DNA of 56,991 nt from Myxococcota bacterium (GTDB lineage Bacteria > Myxococcota_A > UBA9160 > UBA4427), in contig JANQEL010000123.1 of assembly GCA_028278345.1 (NCBI GenBank), forward strand, positions 1-56,991. The letters are read 5' to 3'. The translations under genes were made by a program, and so were the position numbers. Shown one piece after another: positions 31,978 through 41,950 of the stretch. How positions within the stretch are numbered: position 1 is the stretch's first letter; each line of letters begins with the position of its first letter. The notes under the pieces were generated by a model. It was not told the origin of the DNA and did not search any database. It worked only from the letters and a program-made list of their open reading frames with translations.

Positions 31978-34410
31978 GTGCGACGAGGGCGGATTCGCCT
32001 CGCCAGCATCGAACGCGTGCACGGGGGAGTCGGGCGCCTCGTCACCCTGTCGTTCGCGGTGTGGCTCGTGGCCTTCGCGAACACGGCCGGCGCCGAATCC
32101 CTCGATCGCTCCGAGCCGGTCCAGATCACGGCGGACCACCTCGAGTACCACGCCGACGGCGAGCTCTTCGTGGCCTCCGGGAACGTGCGGCTCAGCAACG
32201 GCGAACGCAGCATCGAAGCCGATTGGGTCGGGGTCGCGCGCGGGAGCCAGCGCGGGGTGGCGAGTGGCAACGTTCGCTACCGCGACGGTCGCGACGAACT
32301 CGAGAGCGCCTTCCTGCAGTTCGACGTCGAGACGCTTCGCGGCTTCGTCTATCAGGGCTCCCTCGATACGGGGGGCGATGGCTTCCTGGTGGAAGCCGAC
32401 GAGCTCTTGCGCACCGGGGAAGACCGGTACACGGTGACCAACGGCCGCTTCACGACCTGTCGTTGTCCCGATGACGAGACCGAGCCCTGGGTGATCGACA
32501 CCGGGCGCGCCGACGTCGAGATCGGCGGCTACGCGACGGCACAGAACACCACCCTCGACATCCTCGGCGTTCCGGTCCTCTGGCTTCCCTGGGTGATCTT
32601 CCCGGTGAAGACCGAACGCGAGAGCGGGGTGTTGTTTCCCAAGTTCGGGTTTCGCGGCGACGCGGGTTTCGACGTGGGGCTCCCGCTCTTCTGGGCGGCG
32701 CGCAAGAACGTCGGCGTGATCGCGACCCCCACCTACATGACCGAGCGTGGCTTCAAGCAGAACCTCGAAGTCGAGTATCTGCTCGGGCGGCGGAGCGAAG
32801 GAGAAGTGTTCGCGGCGTATGGGCGCGATCAGAAGCGGGCCGACTCGTCGAATCGCGATCTGCCCGGCGACGAACACGACGTCACGCGCTGGACGGTACT
32901 GGCGGAGCACGACCAGCACCTGCCGGGCGAGGTGCGCGCCAAGGCCGACATCCACCTGATCTCCGACAACGCCTATGCGGAGGATTACATCGAACTCTCG
33001 GAGTTTCGCGACGACGCCTTTCTCGAATCCAAGGTCTTCGTCTCGGGGGACGTCGGGCGGGACGGACGCCTGGGTCTCGTGGGAACGTCGATTTTCGTAA
33101 ACGATCTCCAGACCGTGGACAGCCAGGACCGCGACTCGATCGTGCACCACGTTGCGCCCAGCGTTCGCGCCGAGTGGCTCTCGGGGCGCGAATCCTGGCT
33201 CGGCGGCTTCGTGACGCGCTTCGAGTTCGACTACACCCACTTCTACAACGATCGCCTGCCCCAGGATCGCTACGGCGAAGAGGCGGACCTCGTGGTGGGA
33301 AACGATCTCTTCCTCGACATCGGCGTCGATGCACTCCCCGCCGACGAGAGCCGGCACGTGGCGGGAGAAGAGGACGGCACGTTCAGCGAAGGCGAGCCGC
33401 TCGCCGACCGCGGGCACCGCTTCGTGCTGCACCCGCGTATCTCCTATCCGATGCGCTGGTTCGATCGCCTCGAAGTGGTGCCCGAAGTCGGCTATCGGCA
33501 GACGCTCTACCACACGCGCGCGCAGAACCATGCCGCGCAGTCGCATCTCACCGCGCGCCTCGATCTGCGAACCCGGCTGGTGGGCGACTTCTTCGGGACC
33601 GGGATGCAGCACATCATCGAACCGGTGGTCGGCTGGGGCATGGTGGGTTCGGCTTCGAACGCAAGCGATCCGCTCTTCGTTCCCGCCGCTGCGACGCGCC
33701 AACGACGACTCCGGCTGTTCGAGCGCGACAACCTGATGCTCGATCCCTCGGACCGCGTGAACGATCGCCAGACGGTGAGCTTCGGAGTCGGAAACCGGCT
33801 GTACCTGAAGAACCGACTGGCGGCGGAGTTCAACATCGCGATCGATCATCAATGGGTGGGCGACGGTACGCGCTACAGCGAGAACCGGCGCGAGCAGGAC
33901 GGCAGCCGGGTCGTGGTGTCGGGGCATAGCGAGCAGTTCTGGCGGACGTCGAGCGAGTTCAACCTCAACTTGGATCCCGAGGATGGGGACGTGGAAGAAG
34001 GGCTCTTCGCCCTGACCGTGACCCCCTGGTCGTGGATCACCCTGCGCGCCGCCTATCGCTATCGCGAGCCCCGCGAAGCGGGCCGGTTCCGCTTCCCGCG
34101 ACAGCTGAGCAGGGACCCGTGGGACGAAGACACGGACGCGCTCAGTCAGGTCGAGCCGATCGGCACGCTTCGCGTCGGCCGCTACATGCGCCTGCGTTAC
34201 AGGGCCAACTACGATCTCGAAGACGACGTGTTGCTGCGCCAGCAGGGCACCTTCGAATACGTCTCGCGCTGCGATTGCTGGGGGATCGGGGTCGACGTCG
34301 TGGAGCAGAAGAGCGGCGAGATCCGCTACCTGCTGCGGTACAGCCTGCTCGGCAGCGGCGACGATGGGCTGCGCTCGAACGCCTTCGCGTCGAGTGAGCA
34401 GCTGCCCTGA
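31978..34410 (+). CDS. lptD: LPS-assembly protein LptD
   Basis: Outer-membrane translocon that inserts lipopolysaccharide into the outer leaflet, 810 residues. A signal peptide (LVTLSFAVWLVAFANTAGA) precedes the OstA/LptA-like beta-jellyroll (VQITADHLEYHADGELFVASGNVRLSNGERSIEADWV). The barrel region has ILGVPVLWLPWVIFPVKTERESGVLFPKFGF, typical of the family. Cys pairs occur at TTCRCPDD and SRCDCWGIGV, matching the positions of the two inter-domain disulfides needed for function. Presence of this gene shows the organism makes LPS. GTG start. LptE was not seen nearby. Confidence 0.93.
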   Translation: MRRGRIRLASIERVHGGVGRLVTLSFAVWLVAFANTAGAESLDRSEPVQITADHLEYHADGELFVASGNVRLSNGERSIEADWVGVARGSQRGVASGNVRYRDGRDELESAFLQFDVETLRGFVYQGSLDTGGDGFLVEADELLRTGEDRYTVTNGRFTTCRCPDDETEPWVIDTGRADVEIGGYATAQNTTLDILGVPVLWLPWVIFPVKTERESGVLFPKFGFRGDAGFDVGLPLFWAARKNVGVIATPTYMTERGFKQNLEVEYLLGRRSEGEVFAAYGRDQKRADSSNRDLPGDEHDVTRWTVLAEHDQHLPGEVRAKADIHLISDNAYAEDYIELSEFRDDAFLESKVFVSGDVGRDGRLGLVGTSIFVNDLQTVDSQDRDSIVHHVAPSVRAEWLSGRESWLGGFVTRFEFDYTHFYNDRLPQDRYGEEADLVVGNDLFLDIGVDALPADESRHVAGEEDGTFSEGEPLADRGHRFVLHPRISYPMRWFDRLEVVPEVGYRQTLYHTRAQNHAAQSHLTARLDLRTRLVGDFFGTGMQHIIEPVVGWGMVGSASNASDPLFVPAAATRQRRLRLFERDNLMLDPSDRVNDRQTVSFGVGNRLYLKNRLAAEFNIAIDHQWVGDGTRYSENRREQDGSRVVVSGHSEQFWRTSSEFNLNLDPEDGDVEEGLFALTVTPWSWITLRAAYRYREPREAGRFRFPRQLSRDPWDEDTDALSQVEPIGTLRVGRYMRLRYRANYDLEDDVLLRQQGTFEYVSRCDCWGIGVDVVEQKSGEIRYLLRYSLLGSGDDGLRSNAFASSEQLP

Positions 34411-34586
34411 GGCGCCGCGCCAACGTCGCGGTGGTCCCGCCCCGTGTTGGGATCGAGACTGTGTTTTCTCGCTCGGCGGATTGTGCTTAACTCCTCGTCT
34501 TCGATCCCTTTTTCGCATTTCCCCTGCCGGGGGGCCGCCCGAAGATCCCGGCTGGTCAATGGAAAGGCGACCCCAGCGAGGCCGGC

Positions 34587-36071
34587 GTGATCCGCCCGTC
34601 CCAGGAAGAATTCGAGTCGCTGGCCGCGCGCGGCAATCTCATACCCGTCGTGCGCGAGATTCTCGCGGACCACGACACGCCGCTGTCGCTCTTCCGCCGC
34701 CTCGACGACGGGCGGACGAGCTTCCTGCTCGAATCCGTCGAGGGTGGGGAGAAGTGGGCGCGCTTCAGCTTCATCGGGAGTGGAGCGCGTGCGTCGTTCC
34801 GCGCGAAGGATGGCGTGGTCGAGTGGAACGAAGGCGGTCGCACCGAACGTCACGAGACGGATGGCGATCCCCTCGAAGTGCTGCGCGCGAAGCTCGCTGA
34901 GCTTCACCCCGTGAAGCCCGACGACCTCGAACTGCCGCGCTTCATCGGCGGGGCGGTCGGCATGGTCGGATACGAATGGGTGCGCTTCGTCGAAGACATC
35001 CCGCGCACGAATCCCGCCGACATGGACACGCCCGACGTCTCCTTCGTGTTCCCGGATACGGTGGTCGTCTACGACAACGTCAAGCACTCGGCGCTGGTCG
35101 TGCGTCACGTCCTCGTGAAGGACGGCGACGATCCGAAGAAGCGCTACGCCGAAGCCAGCAAGGCGATCGAAGCCACGGTGGCGCGGCTGCGTGCGCCCCT
35201 CGAGCAGGCTCCGGTCGAAGCCGTGAACGTCCCGATGGACGTCTCGCGCAACATGACCGAAGCCGAGTACCACGAGATCGTCGAGCGCGCGAAGGAGTAC
35301 ATCCGCGCCGGCGACATCTTCCAGGTCGTGCTCTCGCAGACCTTCGACATGCCCCTGCAGGTCGACGCCTTCGAGATCTACCGCCAGCTGCGACACATCA
35401 ATCCGAGCCCCTATCTCTACTTCGTGAGGGTCGACGGCGCGGTTCTCGTGGGGAGTTCGCCGGAGATTCTCGTAAGGCTCGAGGACGAGCGGATCGATGT
35501 GCGCCCGATCGCGGGGACACGCCAGCGCGGACGCGACGCCGCTCACGACCTCGCGATGGAGAAAGAGCTCCTCGCGGACCCGAAGGAAATCGCCGAGCAC
35601 GTCATGCTGGTGGATCTCGGGCGCAACGACGCCGGGCGCGTGGCGGAGATCGGCACGGTCGAAGTCGACGAGTACGCGACGATCGAGCGCTACAGCCACG
35701 TGATGCACATCGTGAGCAACGTGAAGGCGAAGCTCAAGCAGGGACTCGACTGGCTCGACCTTTTACGCGCGACCTTTCCCGCCGGCACGCTTTCGGGCGC
35801 CCCCAAGGTGCGCGCGATGGAGATCATCGACGAACTCGAAAACGTGCAACGCGGGCCGTATGGCGGCTGCGTGGGCTACGTCGATTACTCGGGCAACATG
35901 GACATGGCGATCGCGATTCGCACCCTCGTGATCAAGGACGGCCGCATCCGCCTGCAGGCGGGGGCGGGGGTCGTCGCCGATTCCGTGCCGGCCCTCGAGC
36001 ACAAGGAATGCGGCAACAAGGCCCAGGCCCTGATCGCCGCGATCGACCTCGCGCGGGAGGGCTGCGACTAG
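34587..36071 (+). CDS. trpE: Anthranilate synthase component I
   Basis: Converts chorismate and ammonia to anthranilate with TrpG. 494 residues. SFLLESVEGGEKWARFSFIG holds the LLES motif that forms the tryptophan feedback site. Catalytic segments include FQVVLSQTF, PSPYLYFVRVDG, RPIAGTRQRGRDA, HVMLVDLGRNDAGRV, GTLSGAPKVRAMEIIDELE and YGGCVGYVDYSGNMDMAIAIRT. GTG start with GAGG upstream. The 176-bp leader (34411-34586) shows no leader peptide with tandem Trp codons, so classical attenuation is not supported. First gene of trpEGDCFBA. Confidence 0.96.
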   Translation: MIRPSQEEFESLAARGNLIPVVREILADHDTPLSLFRRLDDGRTSFLLESVEGGEKWARFSFIGSGARASFRAKDGVVEWNEGGRTERHETDGDPLEVLRAKLAELHPVKPDDLELPRFIGGAVGMVGYEWVRFVEDIPRTNPADMDTPDVSFVFPDTVVVYDNVKHSALVVRHVLVKDGDDPKKRYAEASKAIEATVARLRAPLEQAPVEAVNVPMDVSRNMTEAEYHEIVERAKEYIRAGDIFQVVLSQTFDMPLQVDAFEIYRQLRHINPSPYLYFVRVDGAVLVGSSPEILVRLEDERIDVRPIAGTRQRGRDAAHDLAMEKELLADPKEIAEHVMLVDLGRNDAGRVAEIGTVEVDEYATIERYSHVMHIVSNVKAKLKQGLDWLDLLRATFPAGTLSGAPKVRAMEIIDELENVQRGPYGGCVGYVDYSGNMDMAIAIRTLVIKDGRIRLQAGAGVVADSVPALEHKECGNKAQALIAAIDLAREGCD

Positions 36072-36080
36072 TTCGCCGCA

Positions 36081-36680
36081 ATGCCAGAGACCATGCGCAT
36101 CCTGATCATCGATAACTACGACTCCTTCACCTACAACCTGGTGCAATACCTGGGCGAGCTCGGCGCCGAACTCGAAGTCGTTCGCAACGACGCGAAGAGC
36201 GTCGAAGACCTGCTCGCGCTGAAACCCGACGGTCTGGTGATCTCACCCGGCCCGGGCGAACCGCGTGATGCCGGGGTCTCCCTCGAAGCGGTGAAGGCCT
36301 TCGGTGAAGCGGGGATTCCGGTCTTCGGCGTCTGCCTCGGTCATCAGTCGATCGGAGAGGTGTTCGGCGGACGCATCGTGCGCGCCGGCAACATCATGCA
36401 CGGCAAGACGAGCGAGATCGATCACGACGACCAGGGCGTGTTCGCGGGGCTGCCGCAGCCCTTCGAGGCCACGCGTTACCACTCGCTGGTGGTCGAACCC
36501 GCGAGCGTGCCCGACTGCCTCGAGGTGACCGCGCGTACGAGCGATGGTGAGATCATGGGCCTGCGCCACCGCGAGCTGCCGGTCGAAGGCGTGCAGTTCC
36601 ATCCCGAATCGATTCTCACTCACGTTGGCAAGCCGCTTCTCGAAAACTTCCTCGCGCGCTGCAGGAAGGGCGCGGCATGA
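36081..36680 (+). CDS. trpG: Anthranilate synthase glutamine amidotransferase component
   Basis: Supplies ammonia from glutamine to TrpE. 199 residues, class I amidotransferase. The nucleophile is Cys85 in [16 protein letters not shown], with His and Glu in [13 protein letters not shown]. The N-terminal [22 protein letters not shown] is diagnostic of TrpG/PabA. Because this is the only copy here it may also serve p-aminobenzoate synthase. ATGA overlap with trpD; 9 bp after trpE. Confidence 0.95.
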   Translation: MPETMRILIIDNYDSFTYNLVQYLGELGAELEVVRNDAKSVEDLLALKPDGLVISPGPGEPRDAGVSLEAVKAFGEAGIPVFGVCLGHQSIGEVFGGRIVRAGNIMHGKTSEIDHDDQGVFAGLPQPFEATRYHSLVVEPASVPDCLEVTARTSDGEIMGLRHRELPVEGVQFHPESILTHVGKPLLENFLARCRKGAA

Positions 36681-37723
36681 GTGGGCGCGCACATGTCCGC
36701 GAGGCGATCGAGGCGGCCCTCACCGGCCGCGACGTCGCACCGGATCTGCTCGAAGCGGCCTTCGGCGAGATCATGGACGGCGAGGCCGAGCCGGTGCAGA
36801 TCGCGGCGCTGCTGGTCGCCCTGCGCGCCAAGGGCGAGAGCGTCGACGAGATCGTGGCGACCGCCCAGGCGTTGCGGGCACGCGCGACGACGGCGCCGGC
36901 CACGGCTCCGAATACGATCGACGTCTGTGGGACCGGCGGCAGCGGGCTCGACACATTCAACATCTCGACCACAGCGGCCTTCGTCGTGGCCGGGGCGGGC
37001 GTGCCTGTGGCGAAGCACGGCAATCGCGCCGCCTCGAGCAAGAGCGGGAGCTTCGATGTGCTCGAGGCGCTGGGCGTCGCGATCGAGATCCCGATCGAAG
37101 CCTGCGGCGAAATCCTCCAAGAGATCGGCATCGCCACCTTCTTTGCGCGCACCGCGCATCCCGCGTTTCGCCACGTCGGGCCCGTGCGACAGGCCCTCGG
37201 CGTGCGCACGCTGATGAACTGTCTCGGCCCGTTGCTGAACCCGGCGGGCGTCGTGCATCAAATCGTCGGTGTCTACGACGACGCTCTCGTCGAACCGCTC
37301 GCGCGTGCACTCGCCGGCCTCGGCGCGAAGCGGGCGCTCGTGGTGCACGGCAGCGACGGCCTCGACGAGATCACCACCACCGGGCCGACGCGGGCGTGCT
37401 TCGTCGCGGGCGGCGCACCCGAGACCCTCGACATCGAGCCGAAGGCGCTCGGCATCGAAGTCGCCGACCCCTCGGTCCTCGCGGGTGGCTCGCCCGAAGC
37501 CAATGCGGAGATCACGCGGTCGGTGCTGGAAGGCGCGCAGGGGCCGCAGCGCGACATCGTCGCCCTCAACGCCGGTGCCGCGATCTGGGTCGCGGATGCG
37601 GCCGGCGATCTCGCCGCCGGCATCGATGCCGCACGCAACAGCATCGATTCCGGCGCGGCGCGTGAGAAACTCGAAGCGCTGATCGCCGCCAGCCAGGCGC
37701 GCGCGAAGAGCGGGGCCTCGTGA
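36677..37723 (+). CDS. trpD: Anthranilate phosphoribosyltransferase
   Basis: Joins anthranilate to PRPP. 348 residues. Motifs: [17 protein letters not shown] (PRPP site), [22 protein letters not shown] (anthranilate site), [13 protein letters not shown] and [17 protein letters not shown]. Not fused to TrpG, unlike in enteric bacteria. The start overlaps the trpG stop (ATGA) and the end overlaps trpC (GTGA). Confidence 0.96.
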   Translation: MSGRAHVREAIEAALTGRDVAPDLLEAAFGEIMDGEAEPVQIAALLVALRAKGESVDEIVATAQALRARATTAPATAPNTIDVCGTGGSGLDTFNISTTAAFVVAGAGVPVAKHGNRAASSKSGSFDVLEALGVAIEIPIEACGEILQEIGIATFFARTAHPAFRHVGPVRQALGVRTLMNCLGPLLNPAGVVHQIVGVYDDALVEPLARALAGLGAKRALVVHGSDGLDEITTTGPTRACFVAGGAPETLDIEPKALGIEVADPSVLAGGSPEANAEITRSVLEGAQGPQRDIVALNAGAAIWVADAAGDLAAGIDAARNSIDSGAAREKLEALIAASQARAKSGAS

Positions 37724-38568
37724 CGATCCTCGACGGCATCCTCGCCCACAAGGCCAGGGAGGTGGAGGTCGCCAAGGCCCGCGTCTCTCCCGAAGTGATG
37801 GCCGACAAGGCGCGCGCGGAGGGCGAACCCACGCGCGGCTTCCGCGCGGCTCTGGCCGAGGGGGCGCCGCCCGCCGTGATCGCCGAGGTGAAGCGCCGCT
37901 CCCCCAGCAAGGGAGAGATCCGCGCCGACTTCGATCCCGTCGATTGCGCCCGTCGCTACGCCGCGAGCGGCGCGGCCTGCCTGAGCGTCCTGACCGACGA
38001 GCACTTCTTCGGCGGGCATCTCGACTTTCTCGCAAGCATTCGCGAACAGGTCTCACAACCGATCCTGCGCAAGGACTTCACGATCGATGGCTACCAGATC
38101 GACGAGGCCCGGGTGGCCGGGGCCGACGCCATCCTGCTCATCGCCTCGGCGCTCTCGACCGAAACGATGCAGCGCTTCCGCGCCCACGCGCGCGAACTCA
38201 GCCTCGACGTCCTGATCGAGGTGCACGACGAAGAGGAACTCGCGCGAGCCCTCGAATGCGAACCGGATCTGCTCGGGGTGAACAATCGCAACCTCGCCAC
38301 CTTCGTGACCGATCTCGCCACGACGGAGCGCCTCGCGCGCGAGCTCGATCGCCGCGCCGGGGGCGCACTCGCCGCCGGAGAGATCCTGCTCGTCGCGGAG
38401 AGCGGGATCCGCAATCTCGCTGATATCGAACGCCTACAGGCCGCGGGTGCGCGCGCCTTCCTCGTGGGCGAGTCTTTGATGAGGGAGCCGGATCCCGGCG
38501 TGGCGCTGCAGGTACTGCGCTCGGGGCACGAGACCGGAGAGCCAGCACAGGGAGGAACATCGTCGTGA
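37720..38568 (+). CDS. trpC: Indole-3-glycerol phosphate synthase
   Basis: Ring closure of carboxyphenylaminodeoxyribulose phosphate. 282-residue TIM barrel. Catalytic residues sit in AVIAEVKRRSPSKGEI (Glu, Lys, Ser), SVLTDEHFFGGHLDFL, ILRKDFTIDGYQI (Lys), LGVNNRNL and LVAESGIRN (Glu, Ser). Not fused to TrpF. GTG start overlapping trpD, and the stop overlaps the GTG of trpF. Confidence 0.96.
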   Translation: MTILDGILAHKAREVEVAKARVSPEVMADKARAEGEPTRGFRAALAEGAPPAVIAEVKRRSPSKGEIRADFDPVDCARRYAASGAACLSVLTDEHFFGGHLDFLASIREQVSQPILRKDFTIDGYQIDEARVAGADAILLIASALSTETMQRFRAHARELSLDVLIEVHDEEELARALECEPDLLGVNNRNLATFVTDLATTERLARELDRRAGGALAAGEILLVAESGIRNLADIERLQAAGARAFLVGESLMREPDPGVALQVLRSGHETGEPAQGGTSS

Positions 38569-39221
38569 GCGGAAACGTTCGCATCAAGATCTGCGGCATC
38601 GGCAACGCGGAAGACGCCATCGTGGCGGTCGAAGCCGGAGCGGATCTGATTGGCGTGAACTTCGTACCGACCTCGCCGCGCTGCGTGGACATCCACACCG
38701 CGGAAGCCATCTGCGAAGCCGTGGCGGACAGCCCGGTCGAGAAGGTGGCGCTCTTCCAGAACGCCACCTGGGAAGAGATCGAGCACGTGCTGCGCCGGGT
38801 CGAGTTCGACCGCGTCCAATTCCACGGCGACGAAACCGAAGAAGAGGTCGAGAGCGTCGACCTCCCCGTCATCAAGGCGATTCGCGGGGCCGATGTCGAG
38901 GCGGCCGAAACCTATCCGGGCACGCTTCTCCTACTCGATCATCCGAGCGAGGGCGGCGGCAAGGGCAAGGTGTGGGATTGGAGCGAAGCCGCGAACATCA
39001 TCGAGCTCGGCTACGACGTGATCCTCGCGGGCGGCCTCAACCCCGACAACGTCGGCCAGGCCCTGCTCGACCTCGGCGGATCGCTGCCCTGGGGCGTCGA
39101 CGTCGCGACCGGCGTCGAAGTCGACGGGCGCAAGAACGCCGATCGCATCGAGGCCTTCATCGCGGCGGTTGCCGCGGCGGAAGACGAAGAGACAGTCGAG
39201 GCCACCGAAATTGAGCATTAG
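38565..39221 (+). CDS. trpF: Phosphoribosylanthranilate isomerase
   Basis: Amadori rearrangement of phosphoribosylanthranilate. 218 residues. RIKICGIGNAEDA carries the catalytic Cys, VQFHGDET follows, and the catalytic Asp of the family lies in LLLLDHPSEGGGKGKVWDW. ILAGGLNPDNV and WGVDVATGVEVDGRKNADRI close the barrel. It ends GVE...TEIEH with an acidic tail. The stop codon lies inside the outer arm of the large palindrome that separates it from trpB. Confidence 0.94.
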   Translation: MSGNVRIKICGIGNAEDAIVAVEAGADLIGVNFVPTSPRCVDIHTAEAICEAVADSPVEKVALFQNATWEEIEHVLRRVEFDRVQFHGDETEEEVESVDLPVIKAIRGADVEAAETYPGTLLLLDHPSEGGGKGKVWDWSEAANIIELGYDVILAGGLNPDNVGQALLDLGGSLPWGVDVATGVEVDGRKNADRIEAFIAAVAAAEDEETVEATEIEH

Positions 39222-39384
39222 AGCTCATATCGCGAACCCCTCGGTCGCCATGCACCCGCCTTCGTGCCGAGCTCTGCGTTGCGAAATCGCGGCCGTAGCT
39301 TCGGCTACGCCCGCGATTTCGCGCCTTGATCTCGGCCCGAATTCGGGCACCTGGCTCGGTCGGAGTTCACGACATGAGCTCTAA
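39218..39384. repeat. 167-bp imperfect palindrome between trpF and trpB
   Basis: Two arms of 82 and 81 nt face each other around a TTCG loop (39300-39303). The outer 23 positions (TTAGAGCTCAT...) pair at 20, and the inner 19 (GCGAAATCGCGG then CGTAGC) pair at 18, closing with a C(UUCG)G tetraloop. The middle is weaker, and the right arm also holds the 12-nt palindrome CCCGAATTCGGG. The left end contains the trpF stop, and the right end contains the trpB ATG and first codons. It could be a MITE-like insertion or a structured RNA controlling trpBA. No target duplication or T-run is visible. Confidence 0.72.
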
Positions 39385-40588
39385 GACCAGTGAGCCCGAC
39401 GACCGTGGGTTCTTCGGTGAATTCGGTGGGCGTTACGTGGCGGAAGTGCTCGTCACCGCCATCGACGAACTCAACGAAGCCTATCCGCGAATCAGCGAAA
39501 GTGCCGAATTCAAGGCCGAACTCGACGATCTGCTGACCCATTACGCGGGTCGGCCGACGCCGCTGACGTTCGCCGCGCGCATGACCGAAGACGTGGGCGG
39601 CGCGAAGATCTATCTGAAGCGCGAAGACCTGGCGCACACCGGCGCGCACAAGATCAACAACGTGCTCGGGCAGGCCCTGCTCGCGAAGTACATGGGCAAG
39701 CCGCGGGTGATCGCGGAAACCGGCGCGGGCCAACACGGCACCGCGACCGCCACCGCGTGCGCATTGCTCGGCCTCGAGTGCGAGGTCTACATGGGCGCCG
39801 AGGACGTGCGGCGCCAGGCACTGAACGTCTTCCGCATGGAGTTGCTCGGTGCCAGGGTGCACTCGGTCGAGTCGGGGTCGAAGACCCTGAAGGACGCGAT
39901 CAACGAGGCGATGCGGGATTGGGTGACCAACATCCGCAACACCTACTACTGCATCGGCTCGGTGATGGGTCCACACCCCTATCCGCTGATGGTGCGCAAT
40001 TTCCAGCGCGTGATCGGCCTCGAGGCGAGAAAGCAGATTCTCGAAAGGGAGGGCCGGTTGCCGGATGCCGTGGTGGCCTGCGTGGGCGGCGGCTCGAACG
40101 CGATGGGGATCTTCCATCCCTTCGTCGACGACGAGGGGGTCGAACTGGTCGGCGTCGAGCCGGGCGGGGAGGGCGTCGACAGCGGTCGCCACGGCGCGAC
40201 CCTCGCCGCGGGCGTTCCCGGGATCTTCCACGGGAAGAAGACCTACGTGCTCACCGACGACGACGGGCAGATCTTCCCCGCGCATTCGATCTCGGCCGGG
40301 CTCGACTATCCCGGCGTCGGCCCGGAGCACGCGTACCTGCGCGACATCGGTCGGGCGAAGTACGACGTGATCAACGACGACGAGGCCCTCGACTCCTTCA
40401 TCTACTTGTCGCGCATCGAGGGGATCATTCCGGCCCTCGAGTCTTCGCATGCGATCGCGCACGCGCGCAAACTCGCGGCGCAGATGTCGCCGGAACAGAT
40501 CGTGATCATCAACCTCTCCGGTCGCGGCGACAAGGACGTGAGCGAAGTGCGCGACATCCTCGCGGGCAAAGAGACGGATTCGCACTGA
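39374..40588 (+). CDS. trpB: Tryptophan synthase beta chain
   Basis: PLP enzyme condensing indole with serine. 404 residues, trpB1-type. PLP Lys93 in [19 protein letters not shown], phosphate-binding [24 protein letters not shown] and [18 protein letters not shown] [16 protein letters not shown] 39374 is preceded by GGAG 8 nt upstream; an earlier in-frame TTG would translate the palindrome. Start codon and first three codons lie in the right palindrome arm, so folding could hide the start. Stop overlaps trpA (TGATG). Confidence 0.97.
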   Translation: MSSKTSEPDDRGFFGEFGGRYVAEVLVTAIDELNEAYPRISESAEFKAELDDLLTHYAGRPTPLTFAARMTEDVGGAKIYLKREDLAHTGAHKINNVLGQALLAKYMGKPRVIAETGAGQHGTATATACALLGLECEVYMGAEDVRRQALNVFRMELLGARVHSVESGSKTLKDAINEAMRDWVTNIRNTYYCIGSVMGPHPYPLMVRNFQRVIGLEARKQILEREGRLPDAVVACVGGGSNAMGIFHPFVDDEGVELVGVEPGGEGVDSGRHGATLAAGVPGIFHGKKTYVLTDDDGQIFPAHSISAGLDYPGVGPEHAYLRDIGRAKYDVINDDEALDSFIYLSRIEGIIPALESSHAIAHARKLAAQMSPEQIVIINLSGRGDKDVSEVRDILAGKETDSH

Positions 40589-41382
40589 TGGGCCGGATCT
40601 CCGACAAGTTCGAAGCCCTGGCCGCGCGCGGGGAAACGGCGCTGATCCCCTTCATCACGATCGGCGACCCCGACATCGAAACGAGCGAAGCCATCGTGCT
40701 CTCGATGGCCGAGGCGGGTGCCGACCTGATCGAGTTGGGGGTTCCGTTCTCGGATCCCACCGCCGAGGGCCCGACGATCCAGAAGTCGAGCGAGCGCGCC
40801 CTGGCCGGCGGCGTGAGTCTCAACGCGATCCTCGAGCTGGTCTCCCGCCTGCGCCCGAAGCTCGACATTCCGCTGATCCTGATGGGTTACGCGAACCCGG
40901 TCTTCGTCATGGGCTTCGAACGTTTCTCGAAACTGGCCGCCGAAGTCGGCGTCGACGGCATCATCGTGCCGGATCTCCCGCCGGAAGAGGGCACCGAACT
41001 CTACGAGGCCTGCAACAGCAAGGGCGTCGACGGCATCCTGCTCGCCGCTCCCACCACGACCCCCGAGCGTCTCTCGATGCTCGCCGAAACGAGTCGCGGC
41101 TTCCTGTACTACCAATCCCTCACCGGCGTGACGGGTGCCCGCCGCGAGCTTGCGGACGGCGTGGAAGAGGGTGTCAACGCAGCCCGCAAGGCGGGAAAGA
41201 TCCCCGTCTGTGTCGGCTTCGGCATCTCGACCCCCGAACAGGCGAAGGCGGTCTCGGCCTACGCCGATGGTGTCGTCGTCGGCAGCGCCGTCGTCGACCG
41301 CATCGAAGCGGCGACGTCACGCGACGATGCCGTGGCCTCGGTGGGTGCCTTCATCAGCGAGTTGAAGGCGCCGCTGCGCTGA
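40588..41382 (+). CDS. trpA: Tryptophan synthase alpha chain
   Basis: Cleaves indole-3-glycerol phosphate and passes indole through a tunnel to TrpB. 264-residue TIM barrel. Catalytic Glu in ADLIELGVPFSDP and Asp in the same segment; the loop reads DPTAEGPTIQ where most homologues have DPLADGP. Other motifs: LMGYANPV, GIIVPDLPPEE, YYQSLTGVTGAR and VCVGFGISTPEQA. Translationally coupled to trpB. Last gene of the operon, followed by a 20-nt palindrome overlapping its stop. Confidence 0.96.
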   Translation: MGRISDKFEALAARGETALIPFITIGDPDIETSEAIVLSMAEAGADLIELGVPFSDPTAEGPTIQKSSERALAGGVSLNAILELVSRLRPKLDIPLILMGYANPVFVMGFERFSKLAAEVGVDGIIVPDLPPEEGTELYEACNSKGVDGILLAAPTTTPERLSMLAETSRGFLYYQSLTGVTGARRELADGVEEGVNAARKAGKIPVCVGFGISTPEQAKAVSAYADGVVVGSAVVDRIEAATSRDDAVASVGAFISELKAPLR

Positions 41383-41395
41383 ACGCGTTCAGCGC
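41376..41395 (+). terminator. Perfect 20-nt palindrome at the end of the trp operon
   Basis: GCGCTGAACGCGTTCAGCGC spans the trpA stop codon and can form an 8-bp stem with a CGCG loop. No T-tract follows, so intrinsic termination is uncertain. Its core CTGAACGCGTTC recurs at 42089-42100. Confidence 0.4.
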
Positions 41396-41501
41396 TCCCG
41401 TGCCTTACGTGCGCGCATCACGGCCCTCCCGATGGCCTTCCCGATGACCTGTCCGGCCGATGTCCGCCCGCGCTCGGGATCCTCCAGCGATTCGATTCAG
41501 C

Positions 41502-41936
41502 TCATGGACGGGGCGACGAGTCGTTCGCTCCGAGGTCGATCAGCCCGAGCTGTTGATAGACGGTGAAGTAATCGCTCAGTCCCGACTGCTTCACGATCTT
41601 TCCGTCTTCGACACGGCAGATCGTGACATCCCGGAACTCGATCTTCCGGCCGGTGGGCTCGAGGCCTTCCATCGGTCCCAAATTTGTGCCCGTGATCGTC
41701 AGCACGACGATGATGTCCCGACCTGCGTCGTAGAGTTCATCGATGTGTTCACGGTAGTCGGGGAACGCGTTGCGCTGTGCCTCCGCCAGACGAGTGAGAC
41801 CCGCAAGTCCCTCGCCCCACTGCGTGAGGGGATAGTCGGTGGTGAAGTCTTCCGAGTAGAACTCGGAGACCCGGGACAGATCGCCTTCGGACCAGATCAC
41901 CCTGCAGGCCTCTCGGACCACTTCTTCGTTCGTCAC
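41502..41936 (-). CDS. SnoaL-like/NTF2-fold protein
   Basis: 144 residues, a SnoaL-type polyketide-cyclase-like (ester cyclase) cone fold: VREACRVIWSEGDLSRVSEFYSEDFTTDYP, FPDYREHIDELYDAGRDIIVVLTITGTNLG, PTGRKIEFRDVTICRVEDGKIVKQSGLSDYFTVYQQLGLI. Members bind or isomerise small hydrophobic ligands; many have no known substrate. The GTG at 41936 has GGGAGAG at good spacing. An ATG at 41954, overlapping the stop of the upstream TetR remnant, would add six residues. Convergent with trpA. Confidence 0.78.
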   Translation of the reverse strand: MTNEEVVREACRVIWSEGDLSRVSEFYSEDFTTDYPLTQWGEGLAGLTRLAEAQRNAFPDYREHIDELYDAGRDIIVVLTITGTNLGPMEGLEPTGRKIEFRDVTICRVEDGKIVKQSGLSDYFTVYQQLGLIDLGANDSSPRP

Positions 41937-41950
41937 GATGATTCTCTCCC

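Noticed and set aside
31777..34518. Very long open frame (913 codons) on the minus strand opposite lptD
   Set aside because: Its sequence is the His/Val/Ala/Arg-rich shadow typical of GC-rich antisense frames, while the plus strand gives a textbook LptD.
34411..34586. Possible trp leader peptide and attenuator
   Set aside because: No short frame with adjacent Trp codons and no clear terminator/antiterminator pair was found before trpE.
41395..41500. Minus-strand reading of about 35 codons (GRTSAGQVIGKAIGRAVMRARKARER) between the SnoaL-like gene and trpA
   Set aside because: It reads like coding sequence, but it has no start codon before its core and is preceded by an in-frame stop; too little to call a gene.
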